Source: Echiichthys vipera (lineage: Eukaryota > Chordata > Actinopteri > Perciformes > Trachinidae). Taken from it: a DNA stretch of 64,000 nt. Positions 1 through 13,350 of the stretch are shown here, piece after piece. Position 1 is the stretch's first letter, and the number at the start of each line of letters is the position of its first letter. Location of the stretch: assembly GCA_963691815.1 (NCBI GenBank), contig OY829656.1, positions 13,186,412-13,250,411 of the forward strand. The letters run 5' to 3'. The notes below the pieces were generated by a model. The model did not search any database and was not told where the DNA came from. It saw nothing but the letters and a program-made list of their open reading frames with translations. The position numbers were made by a program, and so were the translations under genes.

Positions 1-1695
1 GGTTCTGAGCACAAAGCTCTGGGGGCAGCTTTTCAAGAGCAAGAGCCGTGAACGGGCCACGTACTGTCTGCAGACACTGCCTAACAGAGCCATAGGAGCA
101 GACTGGCTGTCACTGCTGGCTGGTATGCAGCTCACATCTCCCTCCACCCAGGGCTTGAACATGAGCTCAGCTAGGGTTCGGCAGCACCTCAGCCCCCCTC
201 TCCTCTCCTCTCCTCTCCTCTCCTCTCTTCTCCTCAGTGTAAGTCAGCCACTCCTGTCAGGCTGAGTAGGGGGAGGAGAAGAAAAACTGAAAGAAAGAGA
301 CATCAACGGTAGTCAGATAGGTGAGAGTGGTGAGGATAAAGCTTCATGTAGTCTATCATGGCTCCCAAGGCAGTTGATTGAAAGCATTTCCAGAATAGTT
401 ATTGAGAGGCTTTGACAGCAGGTGGTCTGAGATGAAAGAATTCGGGAAAATGTAAGGCTAGATCTCATTGGCTTTTCATTTTTCTTTTCATCCAACTTAA
501 AGGGTAGGGGTCATCACAGTACTTGTAAGCTTGTTTCATAGGTCATAGAATGTTATCATTGTGGCAATGACCCTGGAAAAGAAAAAATATTTGTGAATAT
601 GACCCATGCAATAACCAACAGCCTACAACTTTGGCATGGCCCTTGTATCAGTTGATGTGGGTTGAAATTGAGGTCTTGACCTCTGTAGTTAGAGGAAGAC
701 AGTGACTTCTGTAACCTGTGGTCCCTTATGGAGGCCAGGGGTTATAATATGGAAGAGCTTTGAGTTTTAAATCGTGAGCTAGGTCACTTAGGACTGAAAA
801 ATGATTTGTTTTGTGGTTTATGGGCTGAACTGTGCATAGGGCATGCATGCAGTGTAAACGGAGTACCTGCAAGTCAACTTCAAACTATAAGCTCTACATT
901 GACTTAAGAGTAAAATGCTTTAGTAAAGTTTTATGAAAGGCACAGAAGACAACTGAAACACTATTCTGTGACAGAGTAGAAGATTGTCAGCAATTTTTGT
1001 AATGGCTTACATAATCTCCAGCTGTAGCATGGCTGGGCCAAGGGCTTTTATAGTCAATAGCTCACTCTAAGAGTCTTTAGAAGTTCTCTATAGTGGCAGC
1101 AAATGATCCGGAGATCAGCGTAGCAGAGTCCTCCCTCAACTTGCCTTATCAAGGATATATCGAATTTAAATCTGTGTGTTTAGATCGATAAATTGTCTTA
1201 ATGCAGTGTTAGGGATCTTAAGCAAACACAACTGCTGTGATTAATACAGTAATTAGCAAAATTGCTAGCAACACTAACTTGACTATATGTTCTTTCTGGC
1301 AAAGTGATAAAATAGGTTAGTGTGAATCACACATCACACATCTACTGTCATAAAGACAAAACATGAATTGATTCTACCTGAGGTGATAATGAGTGAAGGT
1401 ATGATGTGTATATACAGTATATAGCTTGTATCTATACATTGTATCCCCATAATATCTGTATGTTGTTTCTTTTCAACACTGTGCATCTCACAGTACACAA
1501 CTACAGCAGTTTATCAGACAGCTGGTCTCATCTACCAGAGACAAGCAGCCTGTGCTCCTTTCCATTGATTTAGGAGAAATGCTGTTACATGTGGAGATAT
1601 TGGTTTGACTGTCTGTTCGTCTCTCTGTTATTGTCTACGTCTTGCATCTGCATGTTGGATCCAACTGATATTGACACTTTTTTTTCCTCATCTAG
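1..1695 (+). other. macrod2: 3' part of the preceding MACROD2 intron
   Basis: This intron tail ends at the acceptor at 1694-1695. Apart from a (TCTCC)n-type tract at 196-235 I see no repeat or gene that I recognise. The ORF on the minus strand at 313-495 has no recognisable domain and lies in ordinary AT-rich sequence. Confidence 0.8.
196..235. repeat. (CTCTC)n short tandem repeat
   Basis: About eight imperfect copies of a pyrimidine-only pentamer (tcctc phase). One tct-for-tcc change falls near the 3' end. Confidence 0.85.
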
Positions 1696-1769
1696 GCTTT
1701 CCGAATGATCCTGCAGCTGACATCGCTCTGAACACAGTAAAGAGCTGGATCGAAGAGAATCCTGATAAG
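1696..1769 (+). CDS. macrod2: MACROD2 internal coding exon (macrodomain, substrate-loop/helix part)
   Basis: 74-nt internal exon. The acceptor is a pyrimidine tract ending tcatctag (AG at 1694-1695) and the donor is aag|gtagga (GT at 1770). The first two bases complete a glycine codon split by the upstream intron (phase 1). The remaining 24 codons begin FPNDPAADIAL and end NPDK, finishing on a codon boundary (phase 0). From family knowledge, MACROD2 macrodomains read G-[IV]-Y-G-F-P-N-x-P-A-A-x-I-A-L-x-T-[IV]-K just after the phosphate-binding loop, so the split glycine is probably the last Gly of that loop and the rest is the following helix. The protein is a nuclear/cytosolic mono-ADP-ribosyl hydrolase that removes ADP-ribose from acidic residues and deacetylates O-acetyl-ADP-ribose. 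The paralogue MACROD1 has a different signature here (FGYPCEAAA). The open frame runs past both splice sites (1605-1829), but only the exon shows homology. The next coding exon lies 58.5 kb away. Confidence 0.93.
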
Positions 1770-2167
1770 GTAGGACATAGCAGAGTGATTGATGTTAAAA
1801 CAAATAGCTGTCAATCTGAAGCCACCTGAACATGTCTGCAGGCACTGTCTATTTTATGTTTTTGCTGATTTGCTGTGAGTGGAGATGATTGGACCACAGC
1901 AGAACCACGGAACACTAATTATCATGCATCCCAATATCAGATAGACAGCTCATCCACCTGCCCCTGGTGCATATCAAATTAAAAGCCAGTCTGAGACTAA
2001 TCAGGCCTTCAATGGTCTGCTGGATGTTTAATTGGTCTATGCTGTGGAGAGCTATTAAACCCAGAAGAACATAAGCACATCAGTTGAAATAATCTGAAAT
2101 TGGTTTGGTATTAGATGAGTTATAATGATGCCTTCCATGGACTGAAGGCTCAGATAGTCTGGAAATA
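1770..2167. other. Unique start of the large intron
   Basis: Sequence between the donor site and the first transposon fragment. No repeat, RNA gene or open frame that I can support. Confidence 0.6.
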
Positions 2168-2265
2168 CAGTGCTGTGAAAAAGTTTTTGCCCCCTTACAG
2201 ATTTCTTCTGTTCTTGCTTTTTGTCACAGTTATATGTTTCAGATCATCAAACAAATTTTAATATC
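2168..2265 (+). mobile_element. Terminal fragment of a teleost DNA-transposon-like repeat
   Basis: It begins cagtgctgtgaaaaagtttt and continues through ...gatcatcaaacaaattttaat. I recognise this as the terminus of an abundant fish interspersed repeat whose other members run further before ending. Here the match stops near 2265, where different and more CpG-rich sequence begins, so the copy is truncated or interrupted. Superfamily not assigned. Confidence 0.65.
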
Positions 2266-3240
<975 letters not shown>

Positions 3241-5346
3241 ACTCGCCGTTATATAGAGAGAGATGCAAACAGGTCGTTAAACAGTAAGTTAAGGTATATA
3301 AAGGCAAAAAGACATGATTGGATCCATACCACTACAATTTATTTAGTATAAAACATACATAAACAAGACGTCATCTTAAGCAAAATGCACAAGGAATAGT
3401 ATATTCTCTTCTGTAGTTATTAGGTGAGTAGCAAAGAAGTTATTATTGAAATGACCACCACAAAGAGGCATAATGTATCCATCTCCCCCTCCCTGCACTA
3501 ATTAACCAGGTCAAACTCCATGTGAAACTGTTGTAATGACCACATTAAAGCAAGGACTAATTTGAATGCAAGTCTGAGTTAGATACACAAGTCTTTTACA
3601 GCAGCATTATGTACTGTATGTGGCACGTATGTAAAACAAGGTATTTATCACCTTGATATGTTTATGAAAAACAGTTTGTGATAATAGCATTTTGTCCAGT
3701 TGTCGGAGCTGTTTGAGGCTATACAGAACGTACATCAGTTTGAGTCAGTGAGTGATGGAAACCTTCGGGGGTCATCTCTGTGTACTGTGGCACTGTTTAT
3801 ATCTGTCGCTGTGAATTGAGTTTTCTTTATAAAGTTCACAGCTTGATGTGCTACAGCATCCCTCAGCTGGTGTTATGGATCTTGTGAACAGACAGCCAAA
3901 TGAGTCCGAGCCGCTGGTTTATTTTACTGTTTATGTGCTTATGTTTGCAGCACTTCTTCACTGCCTTATGATTGCTGTAACATGTACTTGGGGAATCCAT
4001 CACTGCTCTGATGTAAAGAAGGTTTTATATAGCTTATTGCTGACTGTAAATTACAAGCTAATGTGCAAAGCTGACTTTTGTGGTTGTGTTTTTCAACAAT
4101 CAAGGATTGTCACTTGCCGTACAGAGGCTGCAGACAATTATGTGATGCACCGACTGATAGCTATCTCTGGTGTGGGTAGATCAAGTGGAAAATATTACAA
4201 TTCATGGACGTCTACGGAGGCTTTCCTGAACATTGTTTGGCAAAGCTCTGCAAGCACAAGCAATAGATCTTAAACTCTAACTAGACCAAGAGTTAGTAAG
4301 CTTTTAACCTGATCAGAGAGAATAAAGTGAAGCACAGCAATATTACATTGGAAAGTCTTCCAATCAAACCACAGACAACATGAAGTAAAGCAGGAAGTCT
4401 TCCCCTGCAGTTTTCAATTAATTCGCTGTTGCTTGCTGCTAAGTTACTCTTGGTACAGATTTTAAAATTGATATGTTATATAAAACCATCCCTTTTAAAG
4501 TAATTATGTCAGTTAAGGTTGTAGCAGACATGAATAGAGAATATAACTAGAATTCAAATAAATGTCTCATGGAATTTCTCAGTGCCTGCAGAAACGACAT
4601 GATTTCTTTTCTGTTAGGTCCCTTACTGTTGCACATTAAATGTTAAGATGAATGCTGCAATCTTGGTCTAATATGTTTAGAAAAACAATGTATCACTACA
4701 ACATTTACTCAATTTTCACACCCAGTATCAACCTGACTGATAACTGACATGATTCTGTTTCAGGCTTTGTGTCAACTCATAAGAAATTGATAATCTGACT
4801 GCATGTCTTATACAGAGCTTACACTCAGTAAATATATTGGGAAGAAAAGCTTTGAATGTGCTGTATAATATTATGCAGGTTGTTGTACACATTGTAGTTT
4901 TATTCATTTTCTCAATCTCTCCTCAAGACTGAGAAAGTGATGAGATGTCGTGTGCTATACCATCAAACGGCTTACAAAAGTTCAGCACTGCGACAGTTGC
5001 TCATATCACAGATTGCAACCAGCTTTCCGAAGATCGAGCAAGAATGAGAGGTTTGAAGCCCAGTTTACCATACATGGAACAATAGGACTAGATTGCTCCG
5101 CTCGCTCACCTACAGCTCTGTGAAGCCTTTGTTGTTGGCGCCCACAGAGACAAGTCATTCCAGAGCCATGATAAGGGTTCCCCTTTGGGTAAGATACTGT
5201 GCCATTGTGGTTGAATTTCAGTACAATGGGCTGGCTGAGGATCCAACACACTGGGGTGGCAGAGTACAGGCTACAAGCCCCTGCTGCAAACCTCCTCCAT
5301 GGACACACAGACATCCTCAAATGATAGCCTTGCCTGTGTACGTCCC
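3241..5346. other. Intronic sequence without recognised features
   Basis: It contains an open frame of 141 codons at 3848-4273 (+) whose product has no domain I recognise. The frame has no conserved-looking flanks, so I treat it as chance. The part from about 4990 to 5346 is less AT-rich than its surroundings and may be an older repeat, but I cannot name it. Confidence 0.5.
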
Positions 5347-5347
5347 G

Positions 5348-5478
5348 TAGGATGTATATAAAGACGGATGGCGCAATTCCACTTTCTCCCATTGTATAAA
5401 AGTAAAGCCAAATTATCCTTGATATGGGCGCTGCCAGGTGTAATTTTGCAACCAGAATCAGCACAGACCAAATCATAC
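5348..5478 (+). mobile_element. Degraded copy of dispersed repeat family F
   Basis: Shares the motif series gtatataaagacggatgg, then aaaagtaaagccaaattatc, with the longer copy at 41762-42040 (tgtatataaagatggacgg, aaaagtgaagccaaaacatc). Both resemble a common teleost non-autonomous element. The 5' boundary is clear at the tatataaag motif and the 3' end is uncertain. Confidence 0.6.
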
Positions 5479-6203
5479 ACTTGCCTGACCAAGCCAGTCA
5501 ACAGTGACAGGTGTCGATCATAACCTCATTTTTATAGCATCAAATAACTAATAAAAACCAAAGAATAATAAATTATACATTATTCTGAAATTAGCAAAAA
5601 ATCTGCATAATGACTATTTTTTACTGATAAATTAAAAATAGTTTGATGTTAATACTTAGTACTTAATACGTACTTGTATTTAAGTCAAAAGTGAATGCAG
5701 GATTTTTAGTTGTGAGTGTGTGCGTGTGCGTGTGCGTGTGCGTGTGCGTGTGCGTGTGCGTGTGCGTGTGCGTGCCTGCGTGCGTGCCTGCCTGCGTGCC
5801 TGCCTGCGTGCCTGCGTGCGTGCGACAGGGAGGGGAAAAGAGACAACGCGCTGTGATTGATTAGCAGTGAGTTTATCTCTCAGGCCAGCACACTGTAGCC
5901 CTGATGCACTCGCTAACAGACAAAGTGCCCCAGTGCCAATGTGATATTCACTCTTAAAAGCACCTAAACCTCCATTGTGGGAGAATAAACAGCATCACCG
6001 TGGTCAGGGACTGCAGATCCTTTAATCTAGACATGGCTTGAGTGCAGGACTGATCCTTCAGATCACAATAGAAAAGAATCAAAGAGGACAGCCTCTGTTT
6101 CCCTGTATCCTCCACATGAATATATAATACATGAGTATATGTGTAAACAACAAACCAGATGGCTCTAATATTTCCAAATTAGGGGGTGCAGACAACCCAA
6201 GAC
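5479..6203. other. Intronic sequence flanking the hexamer repeat
   Basis: AT-rich sequence before the hexamer tract and ordinary unique sequence after it. Nothing else supported. Confidence 0.5.
5717..5824. repeat. Compound (TGTGCG)n-(TGCGTGCC)n microsatellite
   Basis: About nine hexamer units of tgtgcg to 5772, then irregular tgcg/tgcc tetramers to 5824. CpG occurs in most units, which is unusual in a CpG-depleted vertebrate genome and suggests recent expansion. Confidence 0.92.
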
Positions 6204-7300
6204 CAGTGTGTGTGTCCAGACTTTTTTTTTCTTCTGGGGTGGCCCAAGTGGGGCATTGACTTATGCAGAGGTAGCAGGAAGTTCAAGTGATGCTGTAGGC
6301 AGTCTGCATAGCTCTGCATAGCTGCATCCCTGTTTATAGTTTACTTAAATAGACCTATCACTCACAACACAACAGAGTGGCACCAAACAAATGTAAAATA
6401 AAGTTTCCATACTTTATTAAAGAAATACAAATAAATAAGCCTTCGTGAACAAACTATTTTCTTGACAAAATTGTCCAAAACCTCAAACCTGTTACAGTGC
6501 AGTTAGTAGAAGTGATGGCATGTAAAATAAGTAATATTTGGCCTTTTCACTTATGTTACTTAGCTTGAAACATCCTCAATTCAAGACAAAGCAGATCAAG
6601 TTTTAAAGAGGGCAAATGCACATATATCCTGAAGTGCAGGTGAAGATGAAGGGCCTTCATCACCAGTATCCCTATCTGAGTTTACAAAATCACACATATT
6701 GTCATCAGAATGAAAATAAAATCAGACTTTTTATATGGTAAACCAACCCAGATGAAATAATGACTATTGCACTTTGACTTAACTGAAAGGTTTCAACTTT
6801 AGTTTCAATGTCTTGCAATTAACTACAATGCCATTGATATTATCCAATAAAATTAGTAATTACTAAAGAGACATCTGGCAAAAACTTAGTCAGGCCCATA
6901 AAGTTACACAAGAGATTTACATAGCTAATGTTAGCATCGTTGACAATAACCAACCAATGAGGACAGGTTTGCTAGCAAAGTGAGATGATGACATTCACAG
7001 AACTGCACCAAATTATCATGAACATACCTAAAAACTGTTTTAACCACCAGCATAGTATATGTGTATCAAAAAAAGTCGTCTCACATCTTTCAGGAGCGAC
7101 AACAAGTAGCGAGAACAGTGTAGACTTCCTGTCAAGTTGACCGCTGACCGCTCTGCTAGTAAACTCTGCTGCCTCTCAGGTTTCAGACTGAATTGCATTT
7201 TTCAAACAGTTCCAACCGACTGGGCAGGTAGCCAATTGTAATGGTGAGGCAGGGTTTTAGGGGGCCACCCCGGGCCACTCCCTAGGCACGCCCGTGCCTG
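6204..7300. mobile_element. hAT-like non-autonomous DNA transposon (~1.1 kb)
   Basis: The left end is cagtgtgtgtgtccagac followed by a T-run and ggggtggcccaagtggggc. The right end, read on the minus strand, starts caggcacgggcgtgcctagg and continues gagtggcccggggtggccc. The two ends are imperfect inverted repeats of the CAGGGGCGTG-type terminus found in fish hAT elements. The internal 1 kb carries no transposase frame. A clean 8-bp target-site duplication is not visible, so the exact ends may be off by a few bases. Confidence 0.65.
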
Positions 7301-8365
7301 ACACAACAAGTTCTCCATATGGTATTGGAGCAGTTTTCTTCTGCTCACAGCACACAAGCCCCTCCACTCATTTTCAGATCTAATTTGGTGTAATTCAGTC
7401 TTACATGGGTTTAATTTGCAGATGATAAATGTGGTCTGACATTGTATTTGGCTGCCACAGATGTGCTCTGGATGGCCAAGCTTTTTAATGAAGCTTTTTG
7501 AGTTCCCAGCAGCCCAGCATTACTGACACAGTCTGAACACTTGAGACAGATTGCGAGTCTGTAATAAGCTCTGCTGCGCTGTGCTGCTCAGGACAAAATT
7601 GATGTGCAGAGATTTCACCTTTCAACATCACTCTGGTTTGGGCTTTGGTATTAAGCACTCCACTGTGTCGATGACGCTCCCAAAACAGGTGCTTACATCC
7701 TTTTTTTCTGTTCTGTGAATGATCTGTTTACCCTAGTAGCATTTAAGACACCTGTTAATAAATTCCATGTCAAGGCAGGTCTGGAAACGTAACAGTGATT
7801 TTTGACAAATGTCAAGTGACTTAGGAATAAATACAGTATGGTGTATGTTTCTATAATTGTGTTTTTCTATGTGAATACATCAGTTAAGGAGGTTGTCTGG
7901 GTTTTGGCAGATGGAGCTATAACATAGGGCATTCATTGTCATTCAGCTGAACAAGATGGATGGTTGCTGTTATCATGACTATATTGTGCTTTTCACCTTT
8001 AGAAAATGTGAATTACATTTTTGAGTATTGTGGGAAGGTTTATCAAACAGGCATGGTTAGCAGAGAGTAAACCTCACGTGTAAGGTATGTGCTCCTTGTG
8101 CTTGTTTATCACCATCTATAGACCTACATGGTGGTTAAAATGATGATGAATTGCCTCAGAGAACACAAAGAGATTACAGAGTTAAGGACCCAAGCCTTTT
8201 TCAAGCTAGCCTCTGTTCCATTAGCCTTGTCCAGGCAGTGTGTTTTCAATACAAGATTTTTTCATCAGTATTTCCAAAAGGCTCAAACATCATAATGCAT
8301 GCTATAGTGGTATATTTTACTGTAAGGGACATTGAAGTCTGAACACTTCCTATAATAGTGACTAT
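7301..8365. other. Intronic sequence without recognised features
   Basis: Ordinary AT-rich unique sequence between two transposons. No gene, RNA or repeat that I can support. Confidence 0.55.
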
Positions 8366-9302
8366 TTACTTAAGTTAAAGTAGCAGTAGTATTGCAGTGT
8401 ATAAATACTATGTTACAAGTAAAAGTCCTGCATTTAAACCCTTAATAAAGTAAAAAATAGATAAGTATTTTACGTAAATTATACATAAAGGACCAAAAGT
8501 AATCATTGCGCAGAATGGTCCATTTTGGAATAATACATATTATATCACTGAATTATAACCACTTTTACGTTGCAGCTGGTAAGTGTCAAGCGAAGTTGGT
8601 AACTTTCTGTGAAAACACTTTTTTTTTCCATATATGCTGTAATTGTCACTATATCCTGACAGCATAACAAGACAGACGATCTGTGAAAAAGTAACGTATC
8701 TTTACCTCCATTTTCTGTTCCTGTCTGTTCCCAGGTACCCTCTGTGTGCTCTAGATGGCATCTGCTAGTTCCCACCACACCCAAGAAAAGCAACCAATCT
8801 GATCAAACTGTGAAACTAAGCACCCCTGCTCAAATAGAACTTGATATTCTGCTACTGTATTGCCTATTTCTGGCACAAAGTGTTTTTAAAAACATATTTT
8901 AGTGTACTTTTTTAGCTCAAAATGAGAAAGTGCAGCTTAAACTAGGCAGCCTAATTTCAGTTTGATTGAAGTTCAGAGCAGTCAATCATCCCCTTTGATT
9001 GGTTGTCGTTTAGGTGAAATGAAATGAGATGACATTAGGAGCAGACAGAGGGAGGTAGAGCAACATTACTATTTCCAGATCATCTGTTTCATTGTGCTGT
9101 CAGGATATAGTGACAGTTTCAGCAAATATAGAAAACACTTTTACAGAAAGTTACCAACTTCAGCTTTAAGCCATTTTGGCTTAATAACTTTATATACTGC
9201 CAAATAACTAGTGCTAACTAATGCTAAATAAATGTAATTGAGTAAAAAGTATTTGCCTCCAAAATATAGTGAAGTAGAAGTTTTAAGTTGCATAACACTA
9301 AA
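8366..9302. mobile_element. Older dispersed element (family D), split by a later insertion
   Basis: The left part (8366-8587) has the acttaagttaaagtagcag ... acaagtaaaagtcctgcatt ... gcagaatggtcca series typical of a teleost repeat. The right part (9167-9302) resumes with taactttatatactgcc ... gagtaaaaagtatttgcctc ... gtgaagtagaag, its expected 3' half. The 579 bases between are a different element, so this copy must be older than that insertion. No coding capacity. Confidence 0.72.
8588..9166. mobile_element. 579-bp TIR element (family C) nested in family D
   Basis: The left terminus aagcgaagttggtaactttc and the right terminus read on the minus strand, aagctgaagttggtaacttt, are inverted repeats. 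They continue inward for about 90 bases (for example gtcactatatcctgacagca on both arms). The interior includes gtattgcctatttctggcac and agctcaaaatgagaaag, which I recognise from a common fish non-autonomous transposon. No transposase. Confidence 0.82.
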
Positions 9303-11300
9303 ACATTTAGTCTGGAAAGATATATGTGAATAACCCAATCATTATTGTGGTCTGAGGTTCTCTGAGGCATTTAAAGATTTGTCTCAGACAAATGTTGAAA
9401 TGCTCCTTTCAGCTGGGGGCTAAGACATGTGCTCAACATTTGGATATGGCAGACTTTTTGAGGAGCACATTTACTACATATTCTATTTCACTATTACCAA
9501 AAATATATATTGAGACTCTGGACTACAGATACAAATTTTGCATCAGTCAGTGACAACTGTAAGAAGTACTATTCCCATTTAGGTTTTCTTCAGCTCTGAA
9601 GGACAAACCATTTTGATTTTTTTAGTACTTATTGAGAAGGCCTAAAGACTGATTTTAAAGGGACCGTAAACAGGTAGATTCCCATGTCTTTGTTCATTAT
9701 AAAGCAGGTTGAGGTGCTATAAAAATACTGTGAAGGTATCAACGCACTTGATCCGCGGAGAATTTTTTTCTTGTGGCATTTGTACATTTCCTCTTCCCTA
9801 CCTCTTATACATCTAAAAAGTTAAATAAAAAAGGGTAATGAAAGAAAGCTCACAAAAACATCTTCGCTTTATCAAAATGAGAATGCCTTCGATCTACTGC
9901 ATTTGGTCATTCAGATTCAAGTATGGACTGAAAACCCTTGTAAATACCGCTTAGAGTGATGAAAGAAGCTTTTTATTGGAAAAACACTTTGAGAAGGGAC
10001 GGCAACTGGAACAGAAGCTAACACTAAGTAGGGCGGTACGTAAGCTCTCTGTTGCTGCATTACCTCTTGGTGTTTTTATTGTCTAGTATCCAGTGAAAAG
10101 ACTTTGTGCCAAGTGTTGCATCTGCAGCTGAGAGAGGCACAAATATTGTCTGTGCATGCCTTGAGGATGTCGATGTTCTGCTGATGGTTTGTGCAACTGG
10201 CATGGTGTTCAAAGGCAGCACTGGTCTTTTGAAGTCAGTGTCTAGCCTCTTTGAATTGTTTGCTGTGACTGAGAGCATAAGGGAGATACGGCCAGATCAG
10301 GAGCTGAGAGTATGACACTCGATTCTGTACTGTACTGTCTCGTGTGGGTGGAGACACAGTTTGACCTGAGATAACTGTATTCTCTCTTCAGCCTCTCTGT
10401 CAAACACCTGCACTTTGACTATAGAAATGCATTAGAGAGTCTGTGTGGATGCCTTATTAGTTTTCTCTGTCAGATAATTACTTTTCTGGCACCAGTGCTA
10501 ATGTTGCTATGTAGTCTAATACATTAGTGACAGCCATTTGGCCCAAAGCAGTAGAATGGGGATTTTATGGCTTTTATGATCTGAGGATTTTATTATCTGA
10601 CTCACTCTTGATAATATGATGTGTGCTCTTTGATTCCCCTGACCTCAGTTTGGTGTAGTTACTAGTTTCAGTGTTTTAATAGATTTAGGATGATATGAAT
10701 CCAATAGTGAAAGTTATTTCTTAAATGTTTAACTTTTAGCACTTTATGTTATCTGCAGTGGGGAAAAGCAGTTTTGATTAAGCGCTCCTGCCGTCAAAAG
10801 ATAAAGAAAGGTTCATCACAAGCAGCAAATGCTACAATATTTTCAATGTTTATCTAAATGGTTTGATTGAGCGCTTTCCTTCAGAAAGAAATCCTCTCTG
10901 CAGGAATGGGGATTAAGCCTATCATCTCCCTATCTTGTCCAAAGACCAGGGTGTTGCTTTACTCCTGCTAATTCCAGAAGGATCACCTTATTCTCAGATA
11001 TCAGGTGACTTTGAGTCTTCGCTTCTGAAGGGGGTGAATTTTGACTGTTCTGTTAATGCTCACTCCATATTTGGCATACACATGAAAATAATAAGGAAAC
11101 TAGAGACCAACCTGTGATAGTATTACACCAGCTGTGATGCCAAATTGGGCCAGGGTGCAATGGCTAATCTCTTACTTTCTATTTCCTTACTTGTGGCCAC
11201 TTTTCTCCCATTTACATCCATTTTTTAAACTTGGCCTTCAGTTTGATCACAACTACAGCAGAGGCAGATCAGATTGATTACATCTGTCTCTGTCACTCCG
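9303..11300. other. Intronic sequence without recognised features
   Basis: Mostly AT-rich unique sequence. Short open frames at 10060-10315 on both strands overlap each other and show no domain. I see no repeat family I know. Confidence 0.5.
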
Positions 11301-11455
11301 CCTCTCTCTCTCTCTCTCTCTCTCCCTGTCTCTCTGTCTCTCTGTCTCTCGCTGTCTCACTCTTTCTCCTCTCCCTGTCTCTCTGTCTATCTGTCCATCA
11401 CTCTGTCTCTCTCTCTCTCTCTGTCTATCTCGCTCTCTGTCTGTCTCTCTCTCTC
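11301..11455. repeat. Pyrimidine (CT/CTGT)n low-complexity tract
   Basis: Imperfect ctct and ctgt units with almost pure C/T on the + strand. The Ser/Leu-rich frames across it are artefacts. A homopurine-homopyrimidine stretch of this size can in principle form triplex DNA. Confidence 0.92.
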
Positions 11456-12234
<779 letters not shown>

Positions 12235-12784
12235 ACCCAGTAAGATCATTTTAGGACTGCCACAAGTTCAAACAACAAAAAAAACCTCTTCTGTTCATCA
12301 AAGTCATTAATTATGTACGTCTATCTACGACCTGCAGAAACAGTTAGTGGATGAGAAACATTATGACCACTCCGCTATCCTCTCACTCACTTGTGCTAAT
12401 ATAAAGCCATAAAGTCTGGGGCACACCAATAACCTTGGTTAGCAATTTCCAGTGTAATGCTCTTCTTATTACGGGTACAGCAAAAGAAAAGTAAGAGTTG
12501 TAACAGTTGTTTATGTAATTAATATGTACAGTTTCATAAAGTTGCATTGCAACAGCATTTTTTTTTATTATATCTAAACCAGTATCAAGTCTAAATCCTC
12601 TAAGTCATATGTTAACTAAATAATTTTGGGTTTCTTGTTGAATGTATTTAAGACAAAAGTGAGAAATAACTAGGCTGCTTAAGGCTAATAATGGGCAGCA
12701 ATTCTCCACATATAGTAGTAACATTTTATCCAACTGAGAGAAGAGAGAGAATGCAACTGGTCAAACAGTTGGAAATGTTTTTCT

Positions 12785-13350
12785 ACTTAAAGTGAAATTC
12801 CGGTGTAAAATTGTCCCAAGGTCTTTTTAGGCAAATTCAGTCATCAAATAAGCCATTGAGACATTTTTTTCCGTGTATGAAATATTAACATAGATTCTCC
12901 GGAGAGACGCTAATAGCTTGCAGTGGCTAACACGGATAAACTCTGGGCGGCAAGTTGAACGCACTAAAGTGTATTTTTTAACCCCTAATACTGCTCCAAA
13001 TAACACCTAACCTCTGCAGTAGCATGATAAGAGCCCCTACACATTAACTGAAGCACCAACAACGTAGTATGTGAACAGTGTATTAAAAGAGTGTTTCGAA
13101 AGACTTACCTACTGGCCCTGGTACCAGCTGCTCCATGCAGGTCGATTACCAAATGCAATCCAAAGGGACAGAGCCCATTGATGATTTATTCCAGAAAAAC
13201 ACGTAAGTGTTGTGTGCCTCACTGGAGAGTCCCCTCTGGCACAGGGACCCATATCCAACACCCCAGGACCGATGATGGAAAATCACAACTAGGTGTCTCT
13301 CAATCTAAACAAAAGACGCCGTCAGGGTTATGGGAGTTGTAGTCTTCTCA
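12785..13350. mobile_element. CpG-rich dispersed repeat, unclassified
   Basis: Starts acttaaagtgaaattccggt, contains ctccggagagacgctaatag and ends near gttatgggagttgtagtctt. These motifs and the raised CpG content look like a fish non-autonomous element. Terminal inverted repeats are not evident and there is no second copy in the window, so both boundaries are approximate. Confidence 0.45.

Noticed and set aside
1605..1829. Extension of the first exon to the full open frame
   Set aside because: Homology stops exactly at the AG at 1695 and the GT at 1770. The flanks are a pyrimidine tract and intron sequence.
3848..4273. 141-codon open frame (+)
   Set aside because: No recognisable domain, no splice or promoter context, lies in AT-rich intron. 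Length is within chance for 64 kb on six frames.
5006..5476. 156-codon open frame (-)
   Set aside because: Overlaps a degraded repeat (5348-5478) and open frames in other phases. No domain.
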